Origin: Gemmatimonadota bacterium
GTDB taxonomy: Bacteria; Gemmatimonadota; Gemmatimonadetes; Gemmatimonadales; Gemmatimonadaceae
Length of the DNA stretch: 53,253 bases
Assembly (NCBI GenBank): GCA_003223455.1
Contig: QHVE01000065.1
Coordinates: 42,228-95,480 of the forward strand
Direction of reading: 5' to 3'
The first letter of the stretch is position 1; each line of letters opens with the position of its first letter. Below the pieces are notes generated by a model that saw nothing but the letters and a program-made list of their open reading frames with translations, did no database searches and was not told where the DNA came from. Position numbers and translations under genes: made by a program. Shown in pieces: positions 1 through 10,705 of the stretch.

Positions 1-86
1 TCAGCGATCGGCGCGAGCGGCTGTTCATCAGCGGCGTGGGGAGCGAACGCGTCGCGGCGTTGCCGGCGGAGCCGGGAGCTCGCTGA
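1..86 (+). CDS. C-terminal tail of an unidentified protein (partial)
   Basis: One frame is open from the window edge (codons from base 3) to a TGA at 84-86, giving a 27-residue tail that contains the motif LFISGVGSERVAALP. No family can be assigned from so short a piece. It could be the end of a real gene whose body lies outside the window, or chance coding in GC-rich DNA. The following 288 bases hold no gene. Confidence 0.3.
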   Translation, partial: SDRRERLFISGVGSERVAALPAEPGAR

Positions 87-155
87 CGCGTCAGCAGGGG
101 CACCGCCCGATCCGCTCGATCCCCTTAGCCGCTCCGTTCTCGATGCTCGCGCAAT

Positions 156-229
156 GGGGTCAGAGCCGTGGGGTCAACCCCGAAAAGCAAATGCGCAACG
201 ACGTGAGCGTTGGTCAAGGAGTCTGACCC
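156..229. repeat. GGGGTCAGA / TCTGACCC inverted motif
   Basis: The gap before the first complete gene holds GGGGTCAGA at 156-164, a second GGGGTCAA-type unit at 170-176, and the inverse TCTGACCC at 222-229. The same motif forms a much stronger palindrome at 31285-31327, so it looks like a dispersed short repeat of this genome. A separate hairpin with arms GCGCGCTC and GAGCGCGC lies at 297-315, between the repeat and the next start codon. Its role is unknown. Confidence 0.4.
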
Positions 230-374
230 TCTTGCTCGGTGCAACCTAGAACGCTGGCGGGCTCTTCCGTCCTATCTCCTGGCGGCACACATTGGAGCGC
301 GCTCGAGGAGCGCGCACGCTTCCCCCGCCTCCCGCCAGATGTCGCTCCTCGCCAGTCGACGCCCACGTACGTCG

Positions 375-1316
375 ATGATGATTCGGTGGAGCGGTTGGTC
401 GATGCTCGCCACGTTCCTCGCGGTCGCGTGCGCGGACGGTTCGACGGCGCCGGCTGCGACCGACCGCCTCGAGATCGTGTTCGGGTTCGCCGTCGGTGAT
501 ACGATCCCCAATGGCGAGCTGCGATTGATGAGCGCCGACGGCAAGACGCAACGACAGCTCGTGAGCCTCCCCGGTCCCGAGTACGATCCGAACTGGTCCC
601 CCGACGGTCGCGTCATCATGTTCGCGCGCGAGTATGGGAGCCCGCTCTGGCTCGTGAATGCCGACGGCACCGGTTTGCGCGCCCTTCCCATCCCGCCTCA
701 CTTCAGTGGCGGGGCGCGATGGTCGCCCGATGGCGCGTGGATCACCTTCGCCTACTGGGCGGAGGATGGCGGCTCGTCGCAGATCGGCGTCATGCGAACC
801 GACGGCACCGGCCTGCGCTCGGTGACCGGCGAGCAGGTGAGAGACGCCGTCAGCGGTCCCGCGTGGTCGCGGGATGGTCGAATCGCCTTCACTCGTCAAG
901 GCGCAGGCGGCGCCTCGAGCATCTGGACGGTGAACGTCGACGGCACGAACCTGACGCGTCTCACGACCGGTACGTGGGATGTGCTGCCGCGCTGGTCGCC
1001 CGACGGAAGGCAACTGTTGTTCGAGACCGAGCTGAATCCGGCTCCTGGGGTGTACGAGGGGCGCATCGCCATCGTGAACGCCGACGGCTCGGGTCGACGG
1101 TTGCTCACCTCGTCCATCGCAGACGGCGATGATGACAACCCATCATGGTCGCCCGATGGCCAGTGGATCCTGTACTCTCACTGGACCCGTACGCCGAGGA
1201 TCGACTGCTCCTTCTACAAGATCCCCGCGAACGGCGGCACCCCGGTGCCGATGATGTCCGACATGCCGGCGGGGGCATGCCTGGGGTCATCGTGGCGGGC
1301 ACCTGGCGCGCCATGA
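375..1316 (+). CDS. TolB-like PD40 beta-propeller lipoprotein
   Basis: A 313-residue secreted protein. The start was placed at the ATG at 375 rather than the longer frame opening at 210, because a lipoprotein signal follows directly: hydrophobic stretch SMLATFLAVAC with the lipid-bearing Cys about residue 20. The rest is a PD40/WD40-like propeller. Blades recur with the signature WSPDG (for example ARWSPDGAW, PRWSPDGRQ, PSWSPDGQW) and NADGT/NVDGT turns. Such propellers in TolB and in kinase ectodomains bind proteins or small ligands and have no catalytic residues. The domain resembles the extracellular halves of the kinases in this window, so it may be a free-standing sensor or scaffold in the periplasm. 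It ends in GSSWRAPGAP. Confidence 0.85.
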   Translation: MMIRWSGWSMLATFLAVACADGSTAPAATDRLEIVFGFAVGDTIPNGELRLMSADGKTQRQLVSLPGPEYDPNWSPDGRVIMFAREYGSPLWLVNADGTGLRALPIPPHFSGGARWSPDGAWITFAYWAEDGGSSQIGVMRTDGTGLRSVTGEQVRDAVSGPAWSRDGRIAFTRQGAGGASSIWTVNVDGTNLTRLTTGTWDVLPRWSPDGRQLLFETELNPAPGVYEGRIAIVNADGSGRRLLTSSIADGDDDNPSWSPDGQWILYSHWTRTPRIDCSFYKIPANGGTPVPMMSDMPAGACLGSSWRAPGAP

Positions 1317-1338
1317 TTCGGCCGTAGGGCGGAGCTAC

Positions 1339-1617
1339 CTACCACAGCCCTTCCTCCAAACCGCGCCGATACGCGCCGAGCACCGCCTTCGCCACGCCGC
1401 CGATCCAGACGATGCAGCCGATCAGCCAGTAGATCCGGCCGACGACGACGCCGTTCGTGTGAAAGGCCATGAAGACGAGCGCCATGCCGAGACCCGTCCA
1501 GAGCACGATCTCGCCGACCGCGCGTCCCCACGCCCGCAGCGCGTCCCAGCGCGCCGCGCGCTCCGAGGCGGCGGTCGTCTCGATGAGCTGGCGGCGGTAC
1601 TTCTCGGGAAGCGGCAT
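1339..1617 (-). CDS. Small two-helix membrane protein, unknown function
   Basis: A 92-residue protein with a charged N-terminus (PEKYRRQLIETT), then two hydrophobic helices (roughly residues 35-53, VGEIVLWTGLGMALVFMAF, and 61-80, VGRIYWLIGCIVWIGGVAKA), and a short charged tail. No family is recognised. Its ATG follows directly after the TAG that ends the kinase remnant upstream on the same strand, so the original arrangement may have been a kinase gene followed by this gene. It probably depends on translation or transcription from that decayed locus. Confidence 0.7.
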   Translation of the reverse strand: MPLPEKYRRQLIETTAASERAARWDALRAWGRAVGEIVLWTGLGMALVFMAFHTNGVVVGRIYWLIGCIVWIGGVAKAVLGAYRRGLEEGLW

Positions 1618-1719
1618 CTACCCGACCGCGGCCTCGTCGGCGACGAACACGCGCGACATGCCGCCGCCGCCGAGCGCATGCTCGACGGTGTAGAAGGTGC
1701 CGCGCGCGCGCTGCAGATG
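1618..1719 (-). pseudogene. Relic of a Ser/Thr kinase N-terminus (glycine-rich loop)
   Basis: Reading leftward, the frame encodes YTVEHALGGGGMSRVFVADE and then AAVG before a TAG at 1620-1618. This is the start of a bacterial Hanks-type kinase lobe (glycine loop GGGGMS, then VFVADE), cut off just where the VVVKVL lysine strand should follow. No kinase sequence follows downstream, and upstream it runs into the lipoprotein gene in another frame. The GGGGMSRVF type matches kinase F at 51448 (LTGGAMSHVYVAEE) better than the GAGGMATVYLA type of the other kinases. It is most likely a truncated leftover of a deleted kinase gene. Confidence 0.65.
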
Positions 1720-1727
1720 TGCCTTCC

Positions 1728-2585
1728 TCAGGATGCGGTGGGCGACCGGACGTACGCGCCATCGACGAAGTCGGACATCATCATCACCGAGTTGTACTTC
1801 ACGACCAGCCGATCGCCCTCGAGCGCGCCGGTTGCTCCCCATGGTCCTGCCAAGCTCCAGCCGTCCCAGTCGAATGTGACGAGCGAGTCGGCCCTGGTCC
1901 AGCGGCCCAAGTACTGGAAGCTCTGGCCGGCGCCCACGAACTGCAGCTCGAAGGTGCCGTCGTCGTAGAGCACGTAGCGGGACTGGAGATGAATGTCATG
2001 GCCTACCCACGCGTACAGCTCCGGCTGCCCGACGTACACCACGCCCGAGCGCGTCAGGGCGGGGAACTCGGGCGTGGTCGGCACCGTGAGTGGGGGCGTG
2101 TGCACCGTCACGGGCGGGCCCGACTCGAGTACGTACGTGCCGTCGATGAAGTCAGACCCGACCATGTCGGAGTTGTACGACACGTCCAGCGAGTCGCCGC
2201 GGAGGACCGCGGTCGCGATCCAGGGTTCCGTGGGGTTCGCGTCGAAGGCGAGGGTGAGCGAGGAACCGGTCACTGCCCAGCGGCCCGGATACTCGAAGAG
2301 CTCCGCGGCATTCCGCGCGCTGGCGAACTGGATGGCGAAGGATCCGTCATCGTAGAGGACGTACCGCGTCGCGTGGCCCGAGCCGAGTAGCGGGGCGTAG
2401 AGTGGGGTCGACTCCCGATAGACGGCGGCCGATCGCGTGACCGCCGGAAAGCTCGGCGACGGTAGGGACGTCGTGTCGACTGGCACTGCGCGGAGCGCGG
2501 TGACGGGCGGAGTGGGGTCGGCGCACCCGATCGAACAGCATACGGCAGCAACGAAGGCCAGGACGGGTCGAGCATGGGACGTCAT
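1728..2585 (-). CDS. Lipoprotein with two tandem copies of a beta-rich domain
   Basis: A 285-residue lipoprotein: signal VLAFVAAVCCSIGC with the acylated Cys at residue 21. The body is two homologous units of about 105 residues (about 46-152 and 172-280). Each starts FPA-TRS, contains RYVLYDDG(S/T)F and YLGRW or YPGRW, and ends VSYNSDM..SDFIDGTYV or VKYNSVM..SDFVDGAYV. This points to an internal duplication of a beta-sandwich or lipocalin-like fold. Length and composition resemble the single-domain lipoprotein at 18691, which also has the W-rich, strand-alternating pattern. Function is unknown. It would sit in the cell envelope. Confidence 0.8.
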   Translation of the reverse strand: MTSHARPVLAFVAAVCCSIGCADPTPPVTALRAVPVDTTSLPSPSFPAVTRSAAVYRESTPLYAPLLGSGHATRYVLYDDGSFAIQFASARNAAELFEYPGRWAVTGSSLTLAFDANPTEPWIATAVLRGDSLDVSYNSDMVGSDFIDGTYVLESGPPVTVHTPPLTVPTTPEFPALTRSGVVYVGQPELYAWVGHDIHLQSRYVLYDDGTFELQFVGAGQSFQYLGRWTRADSLVTFDWDGWSLAGPWGATGALEGDRLVVKYNSVMMMSDFVDGAYVRSPTAS

Positions 2586-3162
2586 ACCGCCTCCTTTTTC
2601 TTCGGACGGTACTCGGCCGCGCTCACGGCGAGATCATCGCACGCTCAGATTTCCCTCAGAGAACGTCTCCGCCCAACGCAGCGGCGTCCTCGTCCAGACC
2701 TTTGGCCGACACGCCTCCGACTGGCATGCTCACTGCACGTGTTTCCAGGCAAAAGCGCGACGTCGCGCTGTCGGGAGGGTGTCGCGGTTGCGGCGATTCG
2801 CCACGCGGAGCGGCGAACGTTGCCGGCGGCCTAAGTGTAGGAATGTCGGGAACTTAGAGCACGCCCAGAGGATAGGTATGATGGTGTCGACATGCTGTTC
2901 ATCCGTTCCCGGAAGACTCTCCACATGTTTTCAACCGAGCTGGTGGCTCACCGCCAGCTTTGTGCTGCATACAATACAACTCGTTCGTCCACAACCCTTT
3001 GACCGCGGACTGGCGCGGAAACACGAGCGAGGGTAACGTGCCCGCCCGCGACCCCCTCCGGCGTTCCGGGCCCGCTCCCGAACTTCCTTCCCGAGCCTGC
3101 CCTCCCCGTCCGTCATACGCGGCCGTATCGTCACCGTACCACCCACTAGGGAGAAGCTGCTG
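2586..3162. other. Intergenic region upstream of nrdJ
   Basis: About 580 bases without a convincing gene; small open frames here lack a ribosome site and family features. The right part holds a near-palindrome (AGCTGG..CCAGCT, 2938-2959) followed by TACAAT at 2970-2975, a plausible -10 box without a good -35. No B12 riboswitch core and no NrdR-box pair could be recognised by eye, although either would be reasonable upstream of a B12-dependent reductase. Confidence 0.4.
2938..2975 (+). promoter_or_regulatory. Possible nrdJ promoter/operator: palindrome plus TACAAT
   Basis: An imperfect inverted repeat AGCTGGTGG-ctca-CCGCCAGCT (one mismatch) lies just upstream of TACAAT, which would be the -10 element. 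The transcript would carry a leader of about 180 bases before the nrdJ start. This rests on pattern only. Confidence 0.25.
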
Positions 3163-5682
3163 ATGCCCCTGTCCTCGACCCCCCCCGTCGGGCTCGCGAC
3201 CCTGTCCGCCAACGCGCGAACCGTGCTGGCGAAGCGGTACCTCGTGAAGGATCAGACAGGCAAGCCGACCGAGACGCCAGAGGAATTGTTCTGGCGCGTG
3301 GCGACCGTCGTCGCCGAGGCCGACGCACGGTACGGAGCGAACGAGGACCAGGTCCAGCGGGTGGCGGAGGAGTTCTACGCGCTGATGACGCAGCGCCGGT
3401 TCGTGCCGAACTCCCCCACGCTGATGAACGCCGGCCGGCCACTCGGCCAGCTCAGCGCGTGCTTCGTGCTGCCGGTGGAGGACGCGCTGTCGAACGGGAA
3501 GAACGGCATCTACGACACCCTCAAGTCGATGGCGATCATCCATCAGAGCGGTGGCGGCACCGGCTTCGGCTTCTCGAAGCTGCGCCCCAAGGGCTCGATG
3601 GTGCGCTCGACGACCGGCGTCGCCAGCGGCCCGGTGTCGTTCATGAAGCTGTACGACGCGAGCACCGACGCCGTGAAGCAGGGGGGAACGCGGCGCGGGG
3701 CGAACATGGGGATCCTGCGCGTCGATCATCCCGACATCCTCGAGTTCATCAGCTGCAAGGAAGACCTCGCGCAGATCACGAACTTCAACATCTCCGTGGG
3801 CGTGACGAAGACGTTCATGGAGGCGGTGAAGAACCGGACGAGCTACGACCTCGTCGATCCGGGGACGCACAAGGTCGTCGGCCAGCTCGACGCCAACGAG
3901 GTGTGGGACAAGATGATCCTCGGCGCGTGGCGCACCGGCGAGCCCGGCGTGTTCTACGTCGACGAGGCGAATCGCTACAACCCCGTGCCGCACCTCGGCG
4001 CGTACGAAGCGACGAACCCGTGCGGCGAGCAGCCGCTGCTGCCGTACGACGTGTGCAACCTCGGGAGCGTGAACGTCGGGCACTACGTGCACGACGGGCA
4101 GATGGACTGGGACGCGCTGCGCGCCGACATCCATCTCAGCACGCACTTCCTCGACAACATCATCGACGTCAACAAGTACCCGCTGCCGGAGATCGACGCG
4201 CTGAGCAAGCGGATCCGCCGGATCGGGCTCGGCGTGATGGGCTTCGCCGACGCGCTCGTGCGGCTCGGCATCGCCTACGACACGCCGGAAGGTGTCGACT
4301 TCGGGCGGAAGGTGATGGAGTTCCTGGACGTCGAGGGAAAGCGCGAGAGCGAGCGGCTGGCGGGAGAGCGCGGCTGCTTCCCCGAATGGCACAAGTCGAT
4401 CTGGGGCCCCGACGCGAGCTGCGCACGCGACGAGCAGGGGAACCGCATCCGTCCGATGCAGGAGCTCCGCAACTGCAACGTCACCACCGTCGCGCCGACG
4501 GGGACGATCAGCATCATCGCCGGCTGCTCGAGCGGACTCGAGCCCCTGTTCGCCGTCGCGTTCATGCGCAATCAGGCGGGCGTGATGATGCCCGACGTGA
4601 ACGAGGACTTCGTCGAGATCGCGAAGCGGGAAGGGTGGTACAGCGATGCACTCATGGAGCGCATCGCCAAGGAAGGCCACATCAACTTCCCCGAAGTGCC
4701 GAAGAAGTGGCAGCGTGTGTTCGTCACGGCCAACGCCATCCCGGCGGAGTGGCACGTGCGGATGCAGGCCGCCTTCCAGGAGCACTGCGACTCGGCGATC
4801 AGCAAGACGACCAACTTCGCGCACACCGCGACGGTGGAAGACGTGCGGGCGATCTATGAGCTCGCCTACGACATGAAGTGCAAGGGTGTCACCGTGTACC
4901 GCGACGGCTCGCGCGACGCGCAGGTCTTGTCCACTGGCGCGACAGAGAAGGCGAAGGCCGAGCGTGACAAGCCGTCGGAGACGAAGGGCGAGCGTCGCGA
5001 GATCGGTGAGCTGATGGGATCGATCGCCGAGAAGGATGCGGAGATCGAGCGGCTGAAGAAGCAGCTCTACGATGTGGAGGCGGAGAACCTGCAGCGTCGC
5101 GCGAAGAGGGCGCGTCCGGACAAGCTGCGGTCCACGTCGATCCGGAAGGAGACGCCACTCGGAACGATGTTCGTGCATCTCACCGAGGACGATCGCGGGC
5201 AGCCGTTCGAAGTCTTCGTGACGCTCGGCAAGGCCGGTGGCTCGGCGATGGCGGATGCGGAGGCGATGGGACGACTGATCTCACTCGCACTGCGCTCCGG
5301 CATTCCGTTGATGGAAGTGCATCGGCAGCTGCGCGGCATCTCGTCGGATCGCGCCGTTGGTCTCGGCCCCAACAAAGTTCTCTCGGTGCCGGATGCGATC
5401 GGGTTGGCGCTCGAGGAGTGGTGGCGGGATCGGACGCTCGGGGTGCAGCAGGACTTGCTGTCTACTACGGGTGAGCAGCCCGTGGTGACGCCGGCGTCGG
5501 AGCCTGTAGCGGTGCGGCCGATGCCTTCGGCGTCAGCTGGGAGCGAGGCGGCTCAGTTGAGCTTCCAGGCGTACAATGGTGGGGAGACGTTCATGGGCAC
5601 TTGCCCCGACTGCGGGTCACAGCTCGAGTATGCAGAAGGGTGTGTGAAGTGCCATGTGTGTGGGTTTAGTGAGTGCGGGTGA
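3163..5682 (+). CDS. nrdJ: Adenosylcobalamin-dependent (class II) ribonucleotide reductase
   Basis: An 839-residue enzyme that reduces ribonucleoside diphosphates to deoxyribonucleotides using a B12-derived radical, so it does not need oxygen. The class II signatures are present: SPTLMNAG, the first redox Cys in SACFVLP (about residue 100), QSGGGTGFGFS, the radical-site motif NPCGEQPLLPY (Cys about 287), the partner Cys in CNLGSVN (about 298), and PTGTISIIAG. The tail has a coiled, charged linker (about 605-650) and a C-terminal zinc-ribbon CPDCG...CVKCHVCGFSECG, whose terminal cysteines re-reduce the active site. The start is the ATG at 3163 after GGGAG. A strong hairpin terminator follows, so it appears monocistronic. 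The length is normal for the family. Confidence 0.97.
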   Translation: MPLSSTPPVGLATLSANARTVLAKRYLVKDQTGKPTETPEELFWRVATVVAEADARYGANEDQVQRVAEEFYALMTQRRFVPNSPTLMNAGRPLGQLSACFVLPVEDALSNGKNGIYDTLKSMAIIHQSGGGTGFGFSKLRPKGSMVRSTTGVASGPVSFMKLYDASTDAVKQGGTRRGANMGILRVDHPDILEFISCKEDLAQITNFNISVGVTKTFMEAVKNRTSYDLVDPGTHKVVGQLDANEVWDKMILGAWRTGEPGVFYVDEANRYNPVPHLGAYEATNPCGEQPLLPYDVCNLGSVNVGHYVHDGQMDWDALRADIHLSTHFLDNIIDVNKYPLPEIDALSKRIRRIGLGVMGFADALVRLGIAYDTPEGVDFGRKVMEFLDVEGKRESERLAGERGCFPEWHKSIWGPDASCARDEQGNRIRPMQELRNCNVTTVAPTGTISIIAGCSSGLEPLFAVAFMRNQAGVMMPDVNEDFVEIAKREGWYSDALMERIAKEGHINFPEVPKKWQRVFVTANAIPAEWHVRMQAAFQEHCDSAISKTTNFAHTATVEDVRAIYELAYDMKCKGVTVYRDGSRDAQVLSTGATEKAKAERDKPSETKGERREIGELMGSIAEKDAEIERLKKQLYDVEAENLQRRAKRARPDKLRSTSIRKETPLGTMFVHLTEDDRGQPFEVFVTLGKAGGSAMADAEAMGRLISLALRSGIPLMEVHRQLRGISSDRAVGLGPNKVLSVPDAIGLALEEWWRDRTLGVQQDLLSTTGEQPVVTPASEPVAVRPMPSASAGSEAAQLSFQAYNGGETFMGTCPDCGSQLEYAEGCVKCHVCGFSECG

Positions 5683-5704
5683 GTCCTGGACCTGAGGAGT
5701 GAAA

Positions 5705-5733
5705 ACGGGGCGCCGATACCTTCGGCGCCCCGT
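5705..5733 (+). terminator. Hairpin terminator after nrdJ
   Basis: A perfect 12-base-pair stem (ACGGGGCGCCGA / TCGGCGCCCCGT) with a five-base loop TACCT begins 23 bases after the nrdJ stop. It is preceded by an A-rich step and followed only by a weak T stretch (CACTTTG), so termination may be hairpin-dominated, as is common in high-GC genomes. Confidence 0.8.
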
Positions 5734-5958
5734 CGCACTTTGCCGCCTGCTTGACCTCGCATGAGTCCTAGAAGTGCAAGGAGACCACAATTCGCGTCGA
5801 CCAGTTTCGCACAGCCGTCTACCCACTCTTGGATCTGATCGATCAGGAATTTGCTCTTGATGGGATGGCAATACGTTCACGCCCATTTAGCGCAGCCTTG
5901 ATGTTGGTGAGGGATTTCATCCCAGCGATTAGCATCGGCGATGTGAGCAGTCGCACGG
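5734..5958. other. Gene-free, locally AT-richer segment
   Basis: This stretch is visibly poorer in G+C than its surroundings (for example AATTTGCTCTTGATGGGATG) and has no open frame with a start, ribosome site and family features. Reading leftward, short stretches look protein-like (KSLTNIKAALNGRERIAIP in one frame, LIDQIQEWVDGCAKLVD in another), which suggests a decayed foreign gene. No family is identified. Confidence 0.35.
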
Positions 5959-5994
5959 GCCCAACAGGCCGACTTCCTCGGCGGGGGAGTGCAT
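5959..5994 (-). pseudogene. Relic: first 12 codons of a second ATP-grasp gene copy
   Basis: Reading leftward from an ATG at 5994, the DNA encodes MHSPAEEVGLLG, which matches the first 12 residues of the ATP-grasp gene at 26852 (MHSPAEEVGLMG) except for one residue. After that the frame carries unrelated residues and stops nine codons later. Upstream, the promoter of the intact gene is preserved too (see 6046-6073). This is therefore the 5' end of a lost paralogue, cut away after codon 12. Confidence 0.7.
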
Positions 5995-6045
5995 GGCGCG
6001 GGGATGCGGGGATGGGGGATGCGGGACTACGACGGCGCTCGCGAG

Positions 6046-6073
6046 ATTCTATCGGGCTCGCCTCCTGCTGCAA
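6046..6073 (-). promoter_or_regulatory. Fossil (or still active) promoter TTGCAG-N16-TAGAAT
   Basis: On the minus strand, TTGCAG, a 16-base spacer and TAGAAT stand 51 bases before the relic start codon. The intact gene at 26852 has the same -35 and -10 boxes with the same 16-base spacing (26889-26916). The spacer sequences differ but the boxes are identical, as expected for a sigma-70-type promoter. It points away from kinase A. Confidence 0.55.
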
Positions 6074-6176
6074 CCGAGCGCGGTCGCACTAGCGGAGGTG
6101 CAGCGGCAGAAGCCTATTACGGCTGAGCCGCGGTCCCGTTCGGTTCGCGGCGCTTCCTTCCGCAGCTGGTGCTCCG

Positions 6177-8870
<2,694 letters not shown>

Positions 8871-8917
8871 TCGATCGTGATCCACCGCCTGCGCGCCAGC
8901 CTCGTACTCGATCCCTC

Positions 8918-9103
8918 ATGAACCGTCATCGTCTACTCGCGACCGTCGCCTTCCTGCTCCCGTTGGTCGCTTCGGCGCAGCGGCGGACCCACACGAACAG
9001 CTCGACACACTGCTCGAGGAGCTCGTCGACATCAACACCAGCGACTCGGCCGGCCACACCGGCGATGCGGCGCGGCTGATGGCAAAGCGACTGACCGACG
9101 CCG
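8918..9103 (+). pseudogene. Truncated, frameshifted M20 peptidase N-terminus
   Basis: The DNA from ATG 8918 is a close copy of the start of the M20 gene at 16074: MNRHRLLATVAFLLPLVASA against MNYHRLLATGALLLPLVSSA. After a one-base-class frameshift near 8982 it continues LLEELVDINTSDSAGHTGD in the next frame. Similarity stops after KRLTDA (about 9103), where the intact gene reads KRLTDAGFP. No metal-binding residues remain, so it cannot make an enzyme. The rest of the gap to 9244 shows nothing recognisable. Confidence 0.8.
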
Positions 9104-9244
9104 AGCTCGGTCCTTTTCAACCGGCTCGAGCGACGACCAGCGCGATCAGAGGCGCGCGCGATACCGCCGTGCCATCGCGCCAGCGGTAGCTTTCGCATAC
9201 CCTCCGAACACGAGAAGACGAGCTCGCCGTCACGATCTTCCGGC

Positions 9245-10171
9245 ATGACGAATCCCTCCGCGCCGAGCGGCATCTACTCCGCGCAATGGATCCCGACCGA
9301 TGCGAACGGCCGCGTCGAACGCGCGAGCCTCGCCGCGCACATCGACTTCGAGCGCCGCGCCGGCATCAGTGGCATCCTCGCGCTCGGGAGCACGGGGGAG
9401 TTCCCGCTCTTCACGCTCGACGAGCGCATGGCGGTGCTTGACGCCGTCGCCGAGCTGGCCGCCCCGCTGCCGGTGTTCGCCAACATCAGCGACATCCGTC
9501 CGGCTGACGCGATCGAGCTCGGCCTGCACGCGAAGGCGCTTCGCCTGCCGGCGGTCGCGCTGATGCCGCCGATGTTCTACCCGGTGTCGCAGGCGGACTT
9601 GCTCACGTACTTCCTCCACGTCGCCGACGTGGTGGATCTGCCGGTGATGCTGTACAACTTCCCCGAGCTGACGGGGAAGCGGATCGAGCTGGAGACGATC
9701 GCTGCGTTCGCCGAGCAATCGCAGATGATCGCGTTCAAGCAGAGCGGCGCCGAGTTCGAGTATCACCGCGAGGTGATCGCGCTCGGACGCGAGAAGGGGT
9801 TCGTCGTCATGTCCGGATCCGACACGCGGCTGCCGGAGGTGTTCGCTCTCGGGGCGGGCGGCGCGATCGGCGGGCTCGTGAACATCGTGCCGGAACTGAT
9901 GGTCCAGATCGACCGTGTGAATCGAAAGGGTGAGCCCGGCGACGCGACGGCTGCGGCCGCGACGATGCAGGAGATCGGTCGCATCATCGATCAGTTGACG
10001 TTCCCGCTCAACGTGGCGGCTGGGCTCGAGGCACGCGGCTTCGATCCGGGCGCGCCGAAGAGCGTGGTCTCGGCAGAGTCGCGCACGCTCTATCAGAAGA
10101 TCGTCGCCGAGCTGAGGGCGTTGTTCGAGCGACACGATCTGATGCCGCGACAAGATCGTCGGCCTGTTTGA
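9245..10171 (+). CDS. DapA/NanA-superfamily class I aldolase
   Basis: A 308-residue TIM-barrel enzyme of the dihydrodipicolinate synthase / N-acetylneuraminate lyase superfamily. Visible family marks are the GSTGE pyruvate-binding loop (about residues 48-52), the Tyr in MLYNFP (about 137) and the Schiff-base Lys in IAFKQS (about 165), followed by GSD and GGAIGGLVN. These enzymes bind pyruvate as a Schiff base and join or cleave it with an aldehyde. The exact substrate cannot be read from the sequence. A lysine-biosynthesis gene would normally be named dapA, but there are no lysine genes nearby. The sialidase gene at 17494 makes a sugar-acid lyase conceivable. It follows the M20 relic. Confidence 0.88.
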   Translation: MTNPSAPSGIYSAQWIPTDANGRVERASLAAHIDFERRAGISGILALGSTGEFPLFTLDERMAVLDAVAELAAPLPVFANISDIRPADAIELGLHAKALRLPAVALMPPMFYPVSQADLLTYFLHVADVVDLPVMLYNFPELTGKRIELETIAAFAEQSQMIAFKQSGAEFEYHREVIALGREKGFVVMSGSDTRLPEVFALGAGGAIGGLVNIVPELMVQIDRVNRKGEPGDATAAAATMQEIGRIIDQLTFPLNVAAGLEARGFDPGAPKSVVSAESRTLYQKIVAELRALFERHDLMPRQDRRPV

Positions 10172-10198
10172 CGGCCGTCGTCACTCGGAGGTAGCGCG

Positions 10199-10590
10199 AT
10201 GCGATTCTTCCGGCAGCTGCTCACACTGGCCCTCCTCGTCTACGCGGCGTCGGCGTGCGCAACGTCAGCGAGCCGCTCCACTGCCTCGGCTGCTCGGCGA
10301 TCAGAGGACGTGGAGCGAGCGAACAAGGAACTACTTCGGCGCTACTACGAAGAAGTCTGGAACGGGAAGCGCTTCGAGCTGATCGACCAGATGGTGGCGC
10401 CGGTCCGTACGGCCACGACGGCTCGATCGCCTCGCTGCGCGAGTTCGTCGAGCACTACAGCGAGTCGGACCTCAAGCTCCTCGCGTTCGATCCGAGCCGG
10501 CTCGAGTCCGGGCTGATCTCTCCCGATCGGTGCCGGTGCGCGTGCCGAGTGGATTGAAGGTGGATCGCCCGTAGCCGAACGGTCGTGCAG
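10199..10590 (+). pseudogene. Broken SnoaL-like (NTF2-fold) lipoprotein gene
   Basis: From ATG 10199, preceded by GGAGG, the frame gives a lipoprotein signal (LLTLALLVYAASAC) and a SnoaL/ester-cyclase-like start LLRRYYEEVWNGKRFELIDQ-MVAP. It then loses frame near 10400. The next frame continues GHDGSIASLREFVEHYSES. A third piece, near 10545-10560, reads RAEWIEGGSP, like the family's usual C-terminal AEEW region. At least two frame changes plus missing middle sequence mean the gene is dead. SnoaL-like proteins are small NTF2-fold domains, often hydrolases or ligand binders. Confidence 0.6.
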
Positions 10591-10705
10591 TCGCGTCCGG
10601 TGAGCGCGACTTGCCGACGCATCCCTGCGCTCGCAGCTTCGTCGCGCTCGAACCGCGAGCGCAGGCGACGCTGTCTGCTTCACCGCCCATCATCGCCATT
10701 CGTCC
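10591..10705. other. Gap with an inverted repeat before the C1 peptidase
   Basis: It holds a perfect ten-base inverted repeat CTGCGCTCGC (10625-10634) and GCGAGCGCAG (10655-10664) with a 20-base spacer. This could be an operator or an RNA hairpin in the leader of the next gene. No clear promoter boxes were seen. Confidence 0.3.

Noticed and set aside
2586-3162. B12 riboswitch or NrdR boxes before nrdJ
   Set aside because: Functionally plausible, but no recognisable B12-box core or pair of NrdR boxes could be found by eye.
2899-5178. Long minus-strand open frame opposite nrdJ
   Set aside because: It is an Arg/His/Leu-rich mirror of a certain gene, produced by high G+C; no motifs or ribosome site. 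The same applies to other long antisense frames in the window.
5829-6092. Small plus-strand protein before kinase A
   Set aside because: The frame crosses the AT-rich patch and the fossil promoter, has no ribosome site and no family features.
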